Assembly: GCA_035236585.1 (NCBI GenBank) | Contig: CP141136.1 | Location: 52,283,136-52,347,135, forward strand | Origin: Warburgia ugandensis | Taxonomy: Eukaryota; Streptophyta; Magnoliopsida; Canellales; Canellaceae | DNA length: 64,000 nucleotides | Reading direction: 5' to 3' | Shown: in pieces, positions 52,001 to 62,593 of the stretch | Numbering within the stretch: position 1 is the stretch's first letter | How the letters are laid out: each line of letters starts with the position of its first letter | The notes under the pieces: generated by a model | Seen by the model: the letters and a program-made list of their open reading frames with translations, nothing else | Databases searched by the model: none | What the model was told of the DNA's origin: nothing | Position numbers and translations under genes: made by a program

Positions 52001-52348
52001 CCCCTTGAATCTGTGACCTTAAGGTCACACGACGACATCTTTACCGTTGCGCTAGGCTCCCCTTCAACGATCAGAACAATGGAGACAAAAACTGGCGGTG
52101 GATCTAAAGGTGGAAAATGAATAGACTAGAGAATATGAAGTATTATCATACCTGTTTATCAGCGGAATCAAGCATTCTATGTTCATTTTTCTTTACAAGC
52201 CTAGAACTATTTATTGCTTGAAAACAGAGAAGAAATGTATATCCTTTTACTTCTTTTCCAAGGAGTGGGATGGTTGAACATGTTCTGGACATGCAGTCTG
52301 CTTTAGATTCTAGATCGGTCCCATCTTCCCCCTACCCCTCCCACAAGC

Positions 52349-52423
<75 letters not shown>

Positions 52424-52810
52424 GTTAGTGAATATATTTCAACACTGTAATCTGGTGGCTAGCATATTTGATTGATAATGTCACAGGTGTGTGCCTTGAA
52501 TATGTTTTAGGTATCCATTCTGCTTTAGCTTCTGGATCCGCCTCGTCTTTTTTTTATCCTTTTCCATTTTTTTCCCTTTGATCTGCTTCTTTGCGGCATC
52601 TGACCATCTGTCTCTTTGTTACAGGGGATAATTTATAGCTTATTAGACAAGAAGAAGGAAGCAGAAGAGCAGTTTGAGAACTATAGGAGCTTTGTTCCCC
52701 AAGAGTTTCCTCAGAGAGGTTTTCTTGATGATGTCATACTGGCTGCAAAAACAGAATCTCGGGAGCAGTTTGAGAAGGAGTTTGATGCTGAATTCTCTTA
52801 CAAAAAGTGA
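46088..52810 (+). CDS. SG1: SLOW GREEN 1-type chloroplast TPR protein
   Basis: Four exons: 46088-46780, 47436-47582, 47760-47840, 52625-52810. All introns are GT-AG and in phase 0; the frame is open to TGA, giving 368 aa (the Arabidopsis protein is about 340). Residues 1-75 are Ser/Pro-rich and poor in acidic residues, as in a chloroplast transit peptide. A hydrophobic segment lies at about 87-100 and an acidic Glu-rich linker at 120-150. TPR-like helices follow from 158 to about 340, including the repeats ending in 'VEPNEVEWRLLQALSYELMG' and the segment 'DPRDFRPYLCQGIIYSLL'. Known family role: Arabidopsis SG1 is needed for chloroplast development and greening of young leaves. Intron 3 (4.8 kb) holds a LINE, an Au SINE and a CT tract. 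The linker carries a 30-bp in-frame tandem duplication (46451-46510). The gene looks intact. Confidence 0.92.
47841..49850. other. First part of SG1 intron 3, unassigned
   Basis: About 2 kb with no named repeat before the LINE region. Short open frames here lack homology that I recognise. The size suggests inserted DNA, but no ends were found. Confidence 0.35.
49860..51800 (+). mobile_element. L1-type LINE in SG1 intron 3, RT core deleted
   Basis: From about 50120 the plus strand encodes an L1 endonuclease start ('TWNIGTLIGKSIELVDIMRR', then 'INIACIQETKWKGSK'). Broken frames lead to 'NMTESIKKVAKDILGVSKSE' (50.9 kb) and 'RWESYFQKLLNDDSPENIE' (51.35 kb). The next recognisable piece is the C-terminal 'FYGSKCWAVKEQHVHRM' and 'LRWMSSETRKDRIRNE' (51.4-51.57 kb), so the polymerase core between them is missing. 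The end of the protein is near 51740 ('DRGEWRNKI'). A 5' leader with two ~70-bp 'cagtgagaaatggg' repeats occupies 49860-50110. Same family as the LINE at 1.9-4.3 kb, and sense to SG1. Confidence 0.82.
51883..52064 (-). mobile_element. Au SINE in SG1 intron 3
   Basis: Full-length antisense copy (GGGGCAGTCCCGG at left, 'gcgctaggctcccc' at right). Target duplications CAACGA(C/T)CAGAACAA at 51868-51882 and 52065-52079 differ at one base, so the insertion is fairly recent. It sits about 100 bp beyond the 3' end of the LINE. Confidence 0.93.
52352..52421. repeat. (CT)n microsatellite in SG1 intron 3
   Basis: About 35 CT units, 200 bp upstream of the last SG1 exon and its own pyrimidine tract. Confidence 0.97.
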
Positions 52811-53346
52811 ATAACCGGCAACAATTCAAAGCTCAGTAGACAGGTTAGTTCCATCAAATTAGAGATCTGTGTTTATTAAGCCCTATTATATGGTGAATCT
52901 GCAGGAAAGAAAATGCAGCTTCTTCTTCTTGATTGACTTCCAGAATAATAGAATAGAAGGCTTATGTTCATTACTAGATCTGCTGGTAAGTTAGGGCAAT
53001 CTGGTCCCAGGCTTATATCTTTGTTGGCTGCAACCTGATAGTTGCCCCAGTTTTGTGATCCTGTACATTTTGTTTATTTGTTTATTGTTTACTTCTGATC
53101 TATACATTTTGTAGATTTCATTTATTTGTTTATTATTCTGCAGCTATTTCTGTTACCTTTTCTCACTGTCTATATGTAGGCTCTTAGTCAGCCTTCTTCC
53201 ATGGACACAAACATCTTACCGGTGTGTTTTATACAATCTTCACCCCATCAAAACGTTTTTGGTTGCTCTGTTAGATATTCTACATTCATGTGTATCCCGT
53301 CAATTGAGCTTGGAGAATGGTTTTATGTACAAAATATTTCCATTCA
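52811..53346. other. SG1 3' flank
   Basis: Presumed SG1 3' untranslated region and T-rich intergenic sequence. No other feature recognised. Confidence 0.4.
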
Positions 53347-53364
53347 TGGATGTTGTTGCTGTTT

Positions 53365-53542
53365 GAAGGGGAGCCTTGGCGCAACGGTAAAAGTTGTCGT
53401 CATGTGACCTTGAGGTCACGGGTTCAATGCATGGAATCAGCCTCTTGCAAAATGCAAGGTAAGGCTGCCTACTATAGGCCCTTGTGGTCCACCCCTTCCC
53501 TGGACCCTGCATAGGCGGGAGTTTCGTGCACTGGGGCTGCCC
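53365..53542 (+). mobile_element. Au SINE downstream of SG1, well preserved
   Basis: GGGGAGCCTTGGCGCAACGG to 'ctggggctgccc'. Target duplications TGGATGTTGTT(G/A)CTGTTT at 53347-53364 and 53543-53560 match at 17 of 18 bases. One of the best preserved copies in the window. Confidence 0.95.
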
Positions 53543-53704
53543 TGGATGTTGTTACTGTTTCTGCTGCATGGCTACTTTATTATGTTTGAACTCTGGACCT
53601 CCAACATTGGTTATGCTAGTTGTGATATAGTATTCCCTAGCTCTGTTTGATGTGCCTTGGCTGTAGCAGACTTATAGCCTTGCTTATTTGCAGAAATACA
53701 CACC

Positions 53705-53965
53705 ATGATTGGAAGGTCTAGAGTTGAGGTCAGGCAATATGTTTCCAATCTGGATTCTAAATTTGAGAATGCTCTCTGGTCATCAATTGAAATGGCGGCC
53801 ACAATGGCAACTTCATATTGGTCAGCAAGAATGCTTTGGTCATTTCATAAAATCAGTGAAGGTTTTGGTTCTTTTTTGATGAGTTGTAGCCTGGATGCAG
53901 TCATGTTACGACAGAAATGGCTCCTATCAAAGGTATGGCCCCAATTCGAACAATTGATGATGTAA
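53705..53965 (+). CDS. Unrecognised 86-codon open frame
   Basis: Encodes 86 aa starting MIGRSRVEVRQ, with balanced composition and no low-complexity runs, between SG1 and the small membrane-protein gene. I recognise no family, and there is no clear promoter or splice context. It could be an exon of an unannotated transcript or chance. Low support. Confidence 0.15.
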   Translation: MIGRSRVEVRQYVSNLDSKFENALWSSIEMAATMATSYWSARMLWSFHKISEGFGSFLMSCSLDAVMLRQKWLLSKVWPQFEQLMM

Positions 53966-54192
53966 GACGATGACCTCCTAAAGATGCTTTTGATGAAGTG
54001 AAAATTGATGTAGTCTGCCTTTAACTCTTGAATCGATGAAAACACCTACAAATATGCCAACTGTTCTTTTTTGAAAGTTAGAGACACTCATGCAGAGTCG
54101 CCAACCCTGGTCACGGAGGCAAGAGAAGATTCCTTGCGCCACATTATTTCTGTCTTTGCAAGTTACATCCATGACGGGTGATTACAATTATT

Positions 54193-54576
54193 TCAAGAAA
54201 CTGTGATATGATGAGTTGCCGGAGTAATGAGATTTCCGGCAGCATCATAAGCTATGATGCCGGAGTAGTCAGGGAGCTGGCATTTCTCACCCATGAGTAT
54301 GTTCTTTTGCCACACACAGACCCCATGTGCATCCTCTTCCCCTGGCTGAATTTGATGAACACCCAATTTGGTTGTCAATATCCTTGGTTCAGTGTTTACA
54401 ATGACTGGGTCTGAGGATGTATATCGACCTGTAGTTATGAGCCTACGCCATTGCCTGCCATGGGAAGCACACATGGTTAATGCAATCATACACAGGAAGA
54501 AGGTTGCTGCGCCTAGGCTTGCTTGAGCCTCGCTCGTTCCTGTAATCGGTTGTGCCAGGAACAGCTGCCGTGCCAT
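54193..54576 (-). CDS. Small plant membrane protein of unknown function
   Basis: A single-exon frame of 127 aa. A hydrophobic segment at about residues 20-38 (ASLGAATFFLCMIALTMCA) is followed by a basic stretch (HGRQWRRL) and then a polar region. The C-terminal block at 87-115 (VCVWQKNILMGEKCQ, then PDYSGIIAYDAAGN) matches, as I recall it, a conserved ending of small uncharacterised plant proteins ('WQKNILMG.KC...FSG.I.YD..GN'). This conserved tail and a well-placed TATA box support a real gene. Likely a single-pass membrane or secreted protein. I know no function. It is convergent with SG1. Confidence 0.7.
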   Translation of the reverse strand: MARQLFLAQPITGTSEAQASLGAATFFLCMIALTMCASHGRQWRRLITTGRYTSSDPVIVNTEPRILTTKLGVHQIQPGEEDAHGVCVWQKNILMGEKCQLPDYSGIIAYDAAGNLITPATHHITVS

Positions 54577-54617
54577 TTTGGGTATTGGTATGTGTCTTAG
54601 GTGGATAAATCTAGTCT

Positions 54618-54625
54618 TATTTATA
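54618..54625 (-). promoter_or_regulatory. TATA box of the small membrane-protein gene
   Basis: TATAAATA on the minus strand, about 42 bases upstream of the ATG at 54576, in the context CACTATAAATAAGAC. The spacing implies a very short leader. Confidence 0.5.
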
Positions 54626-54786
54626 GTGGTTGTTTGTGAAGGATTTGTTGGTAGTGCAGAGGTTGCGTTGGTGGTTTTGGTGCTCCAACTCCTCTTTTAA
54701 CAGTTTTGATTAGTCAACGTGGATCATAGATATGACTTGGGGATGAGTACAAGTGATGCCTCGAGTTGTGCAAAATAGAACCGGCA

Positions 54787-56135
54787 AGGATGAAAATCCA
54801 TGCATACCCATTTGGTTGTTTAAAATTTGTGGACAAAATGGTTTGAATCAATCTGATCCGTCAAGTTGACATTTGCATGGATATATCTATGGATATTCGT
54901 TTAAAAGTTTAAAAGTGCAATTTTGAAAAATTAAATTGGAAAATGATATGGAGTTTGGATGTTGACTTCTTGTGAAAAATCTAAATCATTAATTTTGTTT
55001 GATGTCTCAAAAATAGGCGATCCATTAAAATTGTTGACATTTTTATGGTCCAAACCACTTCTACTTTTCTAAAAAAGGAAAGAAATCAGTGGTTCTAATT
55101 TTCAACTTTCTTAAGCTGCAAGAATCTATTGCTCTTGAAATGTGGTGCTTAAGTTATTTAAGGCATTTTGAACAAGATTAACGACTAAGATCTTTAAAAA
55201 GAAGTCAACATAAGTAATTCTACATGATGAATAATATGCAAATTAGTGATCCATACCTGGGTCGGATACACATTGGGGTCTTTTGATCGAGGACCATGTG
55301 GATACAAAATTTCAATTCTTACTCGCCCAGATCAGATTGAATTCAATGTGGCATCAGTGCAAAATTAATATAGCAGGGACTACCTGGTTGATGGTACAAA
55401 CCATTCATTGGTAGGCTAGTTTTTAGGCAGGCTATACCCCAAATTAAGATAATCCTGACGTACTAGAAGATAGTCGAGGGTTGTTGGTTTTCTGACTGTT
55501 ATTTTGGACTTTAGTTTGCCATTCTCTTTTGACCTCATGATAACTCGATTTTGAGAAGATCTGGTGTCTGGTCTATCCTAGATGGGTGCATCAGTTGCAG
55601 TGTTTGGACTCCCACATTGATTTTCCCCTAGAATGATGCCAAATGGACCCATCATTTTTACCTATCACTAATGAGTGTCGTAAAGCCGTCCAAATGGATA
55701 AAAATCTGTTCACATTCATTTGTTTGTTTGAAGATAAAACGGATCAAATCAATCCAATCCAATAAATTAGTAATCCACATGGATAACTACAGATATAAAT
55801 TAAATGATTATTTTGAGAAATTAAATTAGAAAATGATATTAATTGTGGATGATAACTTCTTTTAAAAAATTAATCTTGTTTAGTATCCCCAAAATAGGTT
55901 ACCCATGAAAAGTCGTTACATGTGGCTGATTTTAACTACTTGTTTTATTTCTCTGGAAAAAGAAAAATTAGTGGCTCTAACTTTCAACTTTTATAACTTT
56001 AGTTATCTAAGGTACTTTGAACAAGATCAGTTTAGATATTTCAAAAAAAGTCAACATCTAGAATTCTATATAACTTATGTGAGATAAACAGATAATCTTT
56101 AAGTCCATGATTTGCATTTAGGCTGGATTTAATCC
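54787..56135. repeat. Diverged direct duplication (two ~450-bp copies)
   Basis: Copy 1 at about 54787-55290 and copy 2 at about 55690-56135 share the same order of words: 'ggatgaaaatc/ggataaaaatc', 'gaaaaattaaattggaaaatgatat / gagaaattaaattagaaaatgatat' (split), 'ccaaaatagg'-like, 'ttctaattttcaactt / gctctaactttcaactt' and 'aagtcaacat'. Between them lies about 400 bp of unrelated sequence. This may be two copies of an unnamed transposon or a local duplication. Confidence 0.6.
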
Positions 56136-56291
56136 TCTCGTCCATTTTTCCAGAACTAGAGTCTCGGATGTCGTCACAATGCTGGGCCTTATAACCTTGT
56201 TGGAAGATCTTAGGCCCCTTATTCTAGAAAGAGAAACTATAACTAGAGAAGCTCCTATATGGAATATGATCCATTTGTTTAGATTTCTAAG

Positions 56292-56474
56292 AAAGGTGAG
56301 GCTTGGCACAATGGTAAAGTTGCTGTCACGTGACCTTGAGGTCATGGGTTCAAGATGTGAAAACATCCTTTTGCAAAAATGCAAGATAAGGCTGTGTACT
56401 ATAGACCCTTGTGGTCTACTCCTTCCTCAGACCCTGCATACGAGAGAGCTTTGTGCATCGGGGCTATCCTTTTG
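56292..56474 (+). mobile_element. Au SINE
   Basis: AGGTGAGGCTTGGCACAATGG to 'ggggctatccttt'. Target duplications TGTTTAGATTTCT(A/C)AG at 56276-56291 and 56475-56490 match at 15 of 16 bases. The body is more diverged than the flanks suggest. Confidence 0.92.
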
Positions 56475-56743
56475 TGTTTAGATTTCTCAGCCACATGTCA
56501 TGCTAATTGGATGAATTTATGTACTATGTTGTTAGAGTTGTAGTTGGAGTAGGCACTACCTTTTCCATCCACGTGATATTATTTGTAGAGCTAAATCATT
56601 CATCATGTTTGGAGTGGCTTAAGGAGGTTAGAGGTAAAATTTGATGACCAGATGATGCTTTTAGCTTATGTTTCATTGCATCAAAATTCATCACCATCCA
56701 ATTTTATTAATTTTTTGAGAGAGAATTCTAGTTTCAGCCCACC

Positions 56744-57620
56744 TATGACACCCCTATTTTTTATATAAATTTTATGCAAAATCTTTTTCAAATGTGGAGC
56801 CCCAAGTTTTGAAGATGCATTATGTGATGACATCGGTTTTTATAATGCAATTTAAAATAATAAGCTTTCACTTGCGAGATCGATTTCTATTTAAATAATA
56901 AAATTTTGAAATAAATTGTGTGAAAAATTCTTTTTATTTGCAATTCATTCATGAAAACCTTGAGTGCCATTATTTACTTCAAACAAATAGATAATGATCT
57001 AATCATTATTAATAAAGGAAACATGTCACATCAATTTGAAATATATCTAAAAATAGATACTTACTATTCCCAAGATTGTTAATCACGGCCCAAGTTAATA
57101 GTAATCACTTAAAGTCAATTTACATCAAATACTAAAATAATCACTATTAGTTCTAGAATATCTACAATTACACTTGTCTTTACTTTTTCTCACTTGATCG
57201 TAGCACTAAAACTTTCTAAAGCTTCTTCTAATCTTGCTTGGCCTGATCTGTAAAAATATATTTGGTTGAGTATTTTTCATACCCAGTAGGTGATCTGATA
57301 CTATTAATTTGAAAACACAATATATAACATACATAACTTTAAGAAGGATTTTTCAGGTAATAAAATCATACAACCATCTTATGTTAACATGGGTATTCAT
57401 AAATAAACCATTTGAACATTTTATATATTCAAGTGATAAAATTTTCAGCAAAATTAATCAACCAATAATATAAAGATTACTAAATTCCTTAAAGTAGTAA
57501 TTGATTGAACCAAATGCTAGAAATTCCAACCCTATGGCAATTATTATGCATATGGGTATCTCGGCGAATACATTAGTCGGCTAGTTACGAGTACTCGTCT
57601 AAGTGAAGAAAAGTCATAGT
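56744..57620 (+). mobile_element. LTR fragment F of the stem-loop LTR family
   Basis: Starts TATGACACCCC and follows LTR A closely over the first 75 bp ('gtggagccccaa' against 'ggggggccccaa'). A stem-loop TGAGTAT-ttttc-ATACCCA (57267-57285, one mismatch) followed by GTAGG lies 523 bp in. The 3' part is not seen; copia sequence begins at about 57625, so it was probably interrupted or joined there. An older, broken copy. Confidence 0.6.
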
Positions 57621-57624
57621 GTTG

Positions 57625-60600
57625 ATTCTCTACTATCAAGATCTCTTGCAATGTTTGAATGTATATATTCTTCCAAAACATGTTTTGCTTCTATGAAAGA
57701 CAATCACAACTTGAATGTACCCTTTAGGTACCTTAGAATCCACTTCACTATTTTCCAGTGATATCTTCCTAGGTTGGATAAGAACTTACTCATAGTGCTT
57801 ATTGCATGAGTAATGTTTGGCCTTGTATAGACCATTGCGTACATTAGACTCTCAATTATTGAAGAGTATGGAACAATTGTCATCTTAGCTGTAATATATT
57901 TTAAAGGGGGACAAGTGTGTTTAGTTTGCTTGAAATGATTACTAAGCAGAGTGTTGCTTGGCTTAATATTCTCTATGTTAAATCTCTTGATTACTCGTTC
58001 AACATACATTTGTTGTGATAGTCACAACTTCTTTATTTTCTTATTATGGGCTATCTTCACTCCAAAAATTTGCCAAGCTGAGGTTAAGTGCTTCATGTCA
58101 AAGGATGTGGATAACTCCTTTAGTTTGCTGATCATAACCGCATTTTGACCAACTATCAACATATCATCCACATAAAGTAAGAAATTAACAAATCTACTGT
58201 CAATGAATCTTTGCACATATATACACTAATTTGCAAGAGTTCTCTTGTATCCATAACTCGTTATAAATGAGTCAAACTTTTTATACCACTGCCTCAATGC
58301 TTGCTTGAGACCGTAGAGACTCTTCTTCAATTTTCATACAAGTGATTCTTTCTTGAAACTTCAAAAGCTTCTGCTTGCTTCATGTATATTTCTTCCTCTA
58401 GATCTCCATGGAGAAAAGCTATTTTTGCATCCATCTGTTCAAGCTTCAAGTTTTGACTTGTTATCAATACAAGTATAGCCTAGATTGATGTCATCTTTAA
58501 TATTGGTGAGAAGATCTCGTCAAAATCAATTGCCTTCTTTTGTTTAATGTCTTTGACGACTAGTTGATCTTTTGTTTGACTGGTTCACCATTACTACCTC
58601 CCTTCAGCTTGAATACACATTTATTCTTTAGTGTTCTTTTCCCTAAGGAAGTTTAATTAGTTCTTAAGTCCAATTCTTCTTTAGTGAGCTAATTTCTTTT
58701 TGCATGGCTTGCATCCATTTTGCCCTTACTTGCATGTGTTTGTGCTTCCTAGAAATTCTCTAGCTTTCCGTCATCAGTAAGTAGAATATATTCTAATTTC
58801 AAATATTTCATCTCACTCTTTCCACAGTAGTCCTGTTCATTGTTTCAACTATTCCATTTTGTTGTGGGATATGTCGTATTGTCTTCTTGTGCTAAATATT
58901 GTGATCAACACAGTATGTCTTTAACTCCTTAGAAGTGTATTCTCCTTTGTTGTCTGTTCAGAGACACTTGAGCTTCTTTCCTGTCTATCTTTCCACCATT
59001 GAGTGGAATCTCTTAAAGTGTTCAAATGCTTTGCCTTACTTTTTACAAAGTGTACCTATACCCTCCTAGATGGATCACTTATAAATAGTACAAAGTATTT
59101 GTTATAACCTACTAACTCTACTTTCATAAGTCCATATACATATGAGTACACTAAACTCAATAGTTCCTTTCTCTTATCACAAGATAAAGGAAATGCAACT
59201 CTGTGCTGCTTGCCAAATAAATAATGATTACAAGGGTTTATATTTATACCTTTGGCAAATTTGATGATTTGCTTCTTCACAAGAGTGAACAACCCTCTTT
59301 CTCCCATGTGGCTGAGTTTCTTGTGATGAAGATTCAGTGATGCGTTTATCTTCCATTGCACTGAGGCTATCTTTGTAAATCTTTGCATGGGTCTTGTACA
59401 AAAGTGCTGCAAATATGTCCATGTGCAATGATCATAGCATCTTTTGTCAATTTTTTAAGTGTTATTGTCAAAATTGTTAATGTAGCCTTACTAATCAAGG
59501 GCTGGGATCGAGATTAGGTGCAACCAATGTTCCTAAATGTGCCACAATTCCTTCAATAGCATTGTGCAACCAATGTTTGTCTTGATTTGCACATCTCCAA
59601 TTCCTATTATCTTAGAAGAACTATCATTCCTTATCTTCATAGTGCTAAAATCAGCTACCCTGTAAGAAGTGAAGAATTCTTTGTGCAGAGTAGTATGGTA
59701 GGAAGCTACTGTGTCTACTATCCACTCTGCCTCATTCTTCGTGATATGTAGGAGCAACTGTTCTTTAATAGAAAGTATTGCTATGTCTTGTGCAATGCTA
59801 ACAAGTGTTTTACTGTTGTCCTCCTTTGATTGTTTACTGCCTTGACTTTGCAATTTTTAGCATTCTTTCTTCTTGTGGCCTATCTTTCCATAATAAAAGC
59901 ACTTAATTTTTCCCCTGTGCTAACTTTTGGATCTACCTTGATCGTGGGATCTCCCTTAGTCCTGCTTTTACTCCTACCTTTACCCTATCTCTTTCGCTAC
60001 TTTTGTTTTTTGTAACCAAGGCATGTGCCTAGTCTATGCCAACTTCTTTTGTGCTGGCTTCTTCATTAAATAGGACATCCTTAACCATTGCCATGGTAAG
60101 TTTGTTGTCTAGAGTAGAAATACTGAAAGTGATCATAAATGTCTCTCAACTGTTTGGAAGGGGGCTTAGGAGTAGCGGGGCTTGCTCTTCATCACCAAAA
60201 TGCAGGTCAACATATCCAAACTAGTTCACCAGGTTCTGAAACTCGTTAGTTTGCTCGATAATTGTGGTTCCATTGTCCAATTTCAAATTCACAAAGTTGT
60301 CTCATAAGGAATGCTTTGTTACGAGCAGTCTTGGCTTGATACATATTCTCTAATTTCTTCCATAGATCATATAAATTGGTTCTTCTACTACTAATAGCCT
60401 ACCTCTTTTTAGTTGTCGTATGGAAGGACCATGTAGCAATTTGAGTTGTTGATCAGCAGATCTACAAGTCTGTAGCTTTAATACTACTTGTACTATTAAA
60501 GGATCGTATATGAAATCAACATTGATGAGCATACTCATGGGGAAAGAGAGAATTTACATGGTTCGACCAAACTCGATCTACATCCACAGAAGAAGGAAGA
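57625..60600 (-). mobile_element. Ty1/copia retrotransposon copy 1, broken
   Basis: Minus-strand fossil with recognisable parts in copia order: Gag region (about 60560-60040), zinc-knuckle region (about 59900), protease region (about 59740-59540), GAG-pre-integrase and integrase (59410-58600), reverse transcriptase (58500-57700, with the YVDDM motif near 58170). The type resembles TNT1/Tork-like copia elements. It carries many breaks and neither LTR could be delimited, so it is old. Confidence 0.82.
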
Positions 60601-62593
60601 GAACTTCCATTCTAGAGGCATGTATAAGCCTTATATTTGGATGATAATGCTCATTTCTCTTGCTTTTATTTATAAGAGTTCAGGATTGTTAGGATTTCTA
60701 TCAAGAAATTCTCCCCAAATACGATTTTGATTTTAGAAATCCTACCCCCCAAATATGGTCTTGATTTCCCCCCAATCTAGTGCCCAATGATCTCAACATC
60801 TCAAGAAATCCAGCGTTGATCAGGCAGCACCAACTGTCATATTTGGGTATGGATTGATTAGATATTTGTTTTAGTTTTTCATTTACTTCTATTCATGTTC
60901 TTCATTTCCTAATGTGCTTGAAAACACTTTTTCAAACCTCAAGCATACAGAAGACCCTTATGTTACAAGATAACAAAAATTGAAGCTACAATCCAATTAG
61001 ATGTAGGTCCTAATTATGACAATGTGGTAATCTAATTTACTTTAATAGATAGAAGAGCGGCAGAGAGAGGAAGAAGAGAAGGGCAATATGATAATATAAG
61101 TTACTCTACTACATAGAGGACTAGAAGAGTGGCTGTCAAACTAAATTAGTAAATGATTGGTTAACAAGTGTTGATGTGGGTTAAAAGATGGTAGAAAGCC
61201 TGAAAATGAAATTCTCTCTTTCTTCATAGAACATAAATTTATCTGTGTGGAAAAGTACTTTCCAAGGGAAAGTGTTTTCTGCAGCTAAACACTTCAAGGC
61301 TTGAAAACTAAGTATTTAACATGAAAGAATGGATTTTTGTCAATTTCCCACAAGCCAGATAGCCTGGCCCTAAGGAAGGCCAAACAATTGTTCTCTTATT
61401 AACTCATGTTCTTTATTTGTTGGAATTGTTTCTTGTCATATAAATTCATGTTCTCATAAGTTGAAATCATTTCTTCTTATAAAACTCATGTTCATCATAG
61501 TCAGTTGATTCTCTTTATATATATATATATATATAACCATGATTTTCTACTTAAAAGTGAATTTTGAGTTTTATTCTATATAGTACTTCACCAACTATGT
61601 GATGCAATCAAGCCTTCCTTAGGAATGAATGAACACAACGGTAACAATAAGCACAGTATCCCTTATCAACAAACCTACTATCAACTTGTAGAGCAAGAGA
61701 ATGCCCTTGATAGTCAATAACACGAAACATTGAAGAGAAATCCAATATTTCATGCCAAATCTTCTCAATTTCTATGCTCATTGTTGCATATAACCTTTCC
61801 TTATTTATTGTGAATTGAGTCTTCTGATTTTGTGTTTTGAAACCGGACGACATATGAAATGCCCATGGAAGTAAAATGTCTTGATTGCTCTTTCCTGGAG
61901 TTCCTCTTTTGTGTGTTTTTCTTTTGAGGATTGCAGGCCGAGAAATAACTCTAACCTTCCATTTTTTCAATTTATAACTTGAAATTTAATTTTGTTGCTT
62001 GAGATTATATGATGAAATTATACTCGAAATTTTCTAGTACAATGGTAAATTTTAGAATGTTCTTATTATCAAAATACATGAATTGGTTAAACTTCTTAAT
62101 TTTTATTTCATCAATTTCCACACAAGTCTGGATATAATTTTTTTTTACTTAATTAAAAAAAAGTACTCAAAATATTTCTATGTCTGCAATTCTAATGAAA
62201 ATTATTTTTCAAACATAGTATTTTGGAAATATCTCAAAGCCTTCCTTCATGTTAAGCTAAGAGACCAAGAAAAAACATTCTCACACACAAAGATAAACCA
62301 GAATTTATTTGGCCAATTCGGCCAACAGAGAGAGAGAGAGAATTTCACTAAGAAGGGAACCAGATGGATGAATATAACTTCGGTTATGGCTCCAATTTAT
62401 AGGAGTCCAGAGAATCAAAATTCTAGATTTTTCTCCAATCTACCCTAATTTCTTGATTCTGATTTTTCAAGACTTCCAAATCAGTCCTAATGAATCTTTA
62501 ATTTATCCTAATTGATTATGACAATCTTCTTATTTTGGTAGGTCTGATCTAGTTCGATCACCAACTTCCATATGGGGTGGACCTTATCAATTC
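60601..62593. other. Sequence between the two copia copies
   Basis: AT-rich, probably made in part of LTR or leader sequence of the copia copies. 60541-60830 and 62320-62540 share a similar style ('gagaattt', 'aggattt', 'tcaagaaat'-like words), and a short (GA)n lies at 62325. A (TA)n tract is at 61519-61536. Confidence 0.35.
61608..61970 (-). CDS. Unrecognised 120-codon open frame
   Basis: An uninterrupted minus-strand frame of 120 aa without repeats. It is basic at its start (MKKWKVRVISRPAILKRKTH) and has a C-terminal 'DKGYCAYCYRCVH' cluster that could bind a metal. It lies between two broken copia copies, where an intact frame of this length in AT-rich DNA is unexpected. I do not recognise it. 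It may be an exon of a captured or host gene, or chance. Confidence 0.25.
   Translation of the reverse strand: MKKWKVRVISRPAILKRKTHKRGTPGKSNQDILLPWAFHMSSGFKTQNQKTQFTINKERLYATMSIEIEKIWHEILDFSSMFRVIDYQGHSLALQVDSRFVDKGYCAYCYRCVHSFLRKA

Noticed and set aside
53705-53965. 86-codon frame as an extra SG1 exon
   Set aside because: SG1 already ends with the expected C-terminus and stop codon at 52808-52810.
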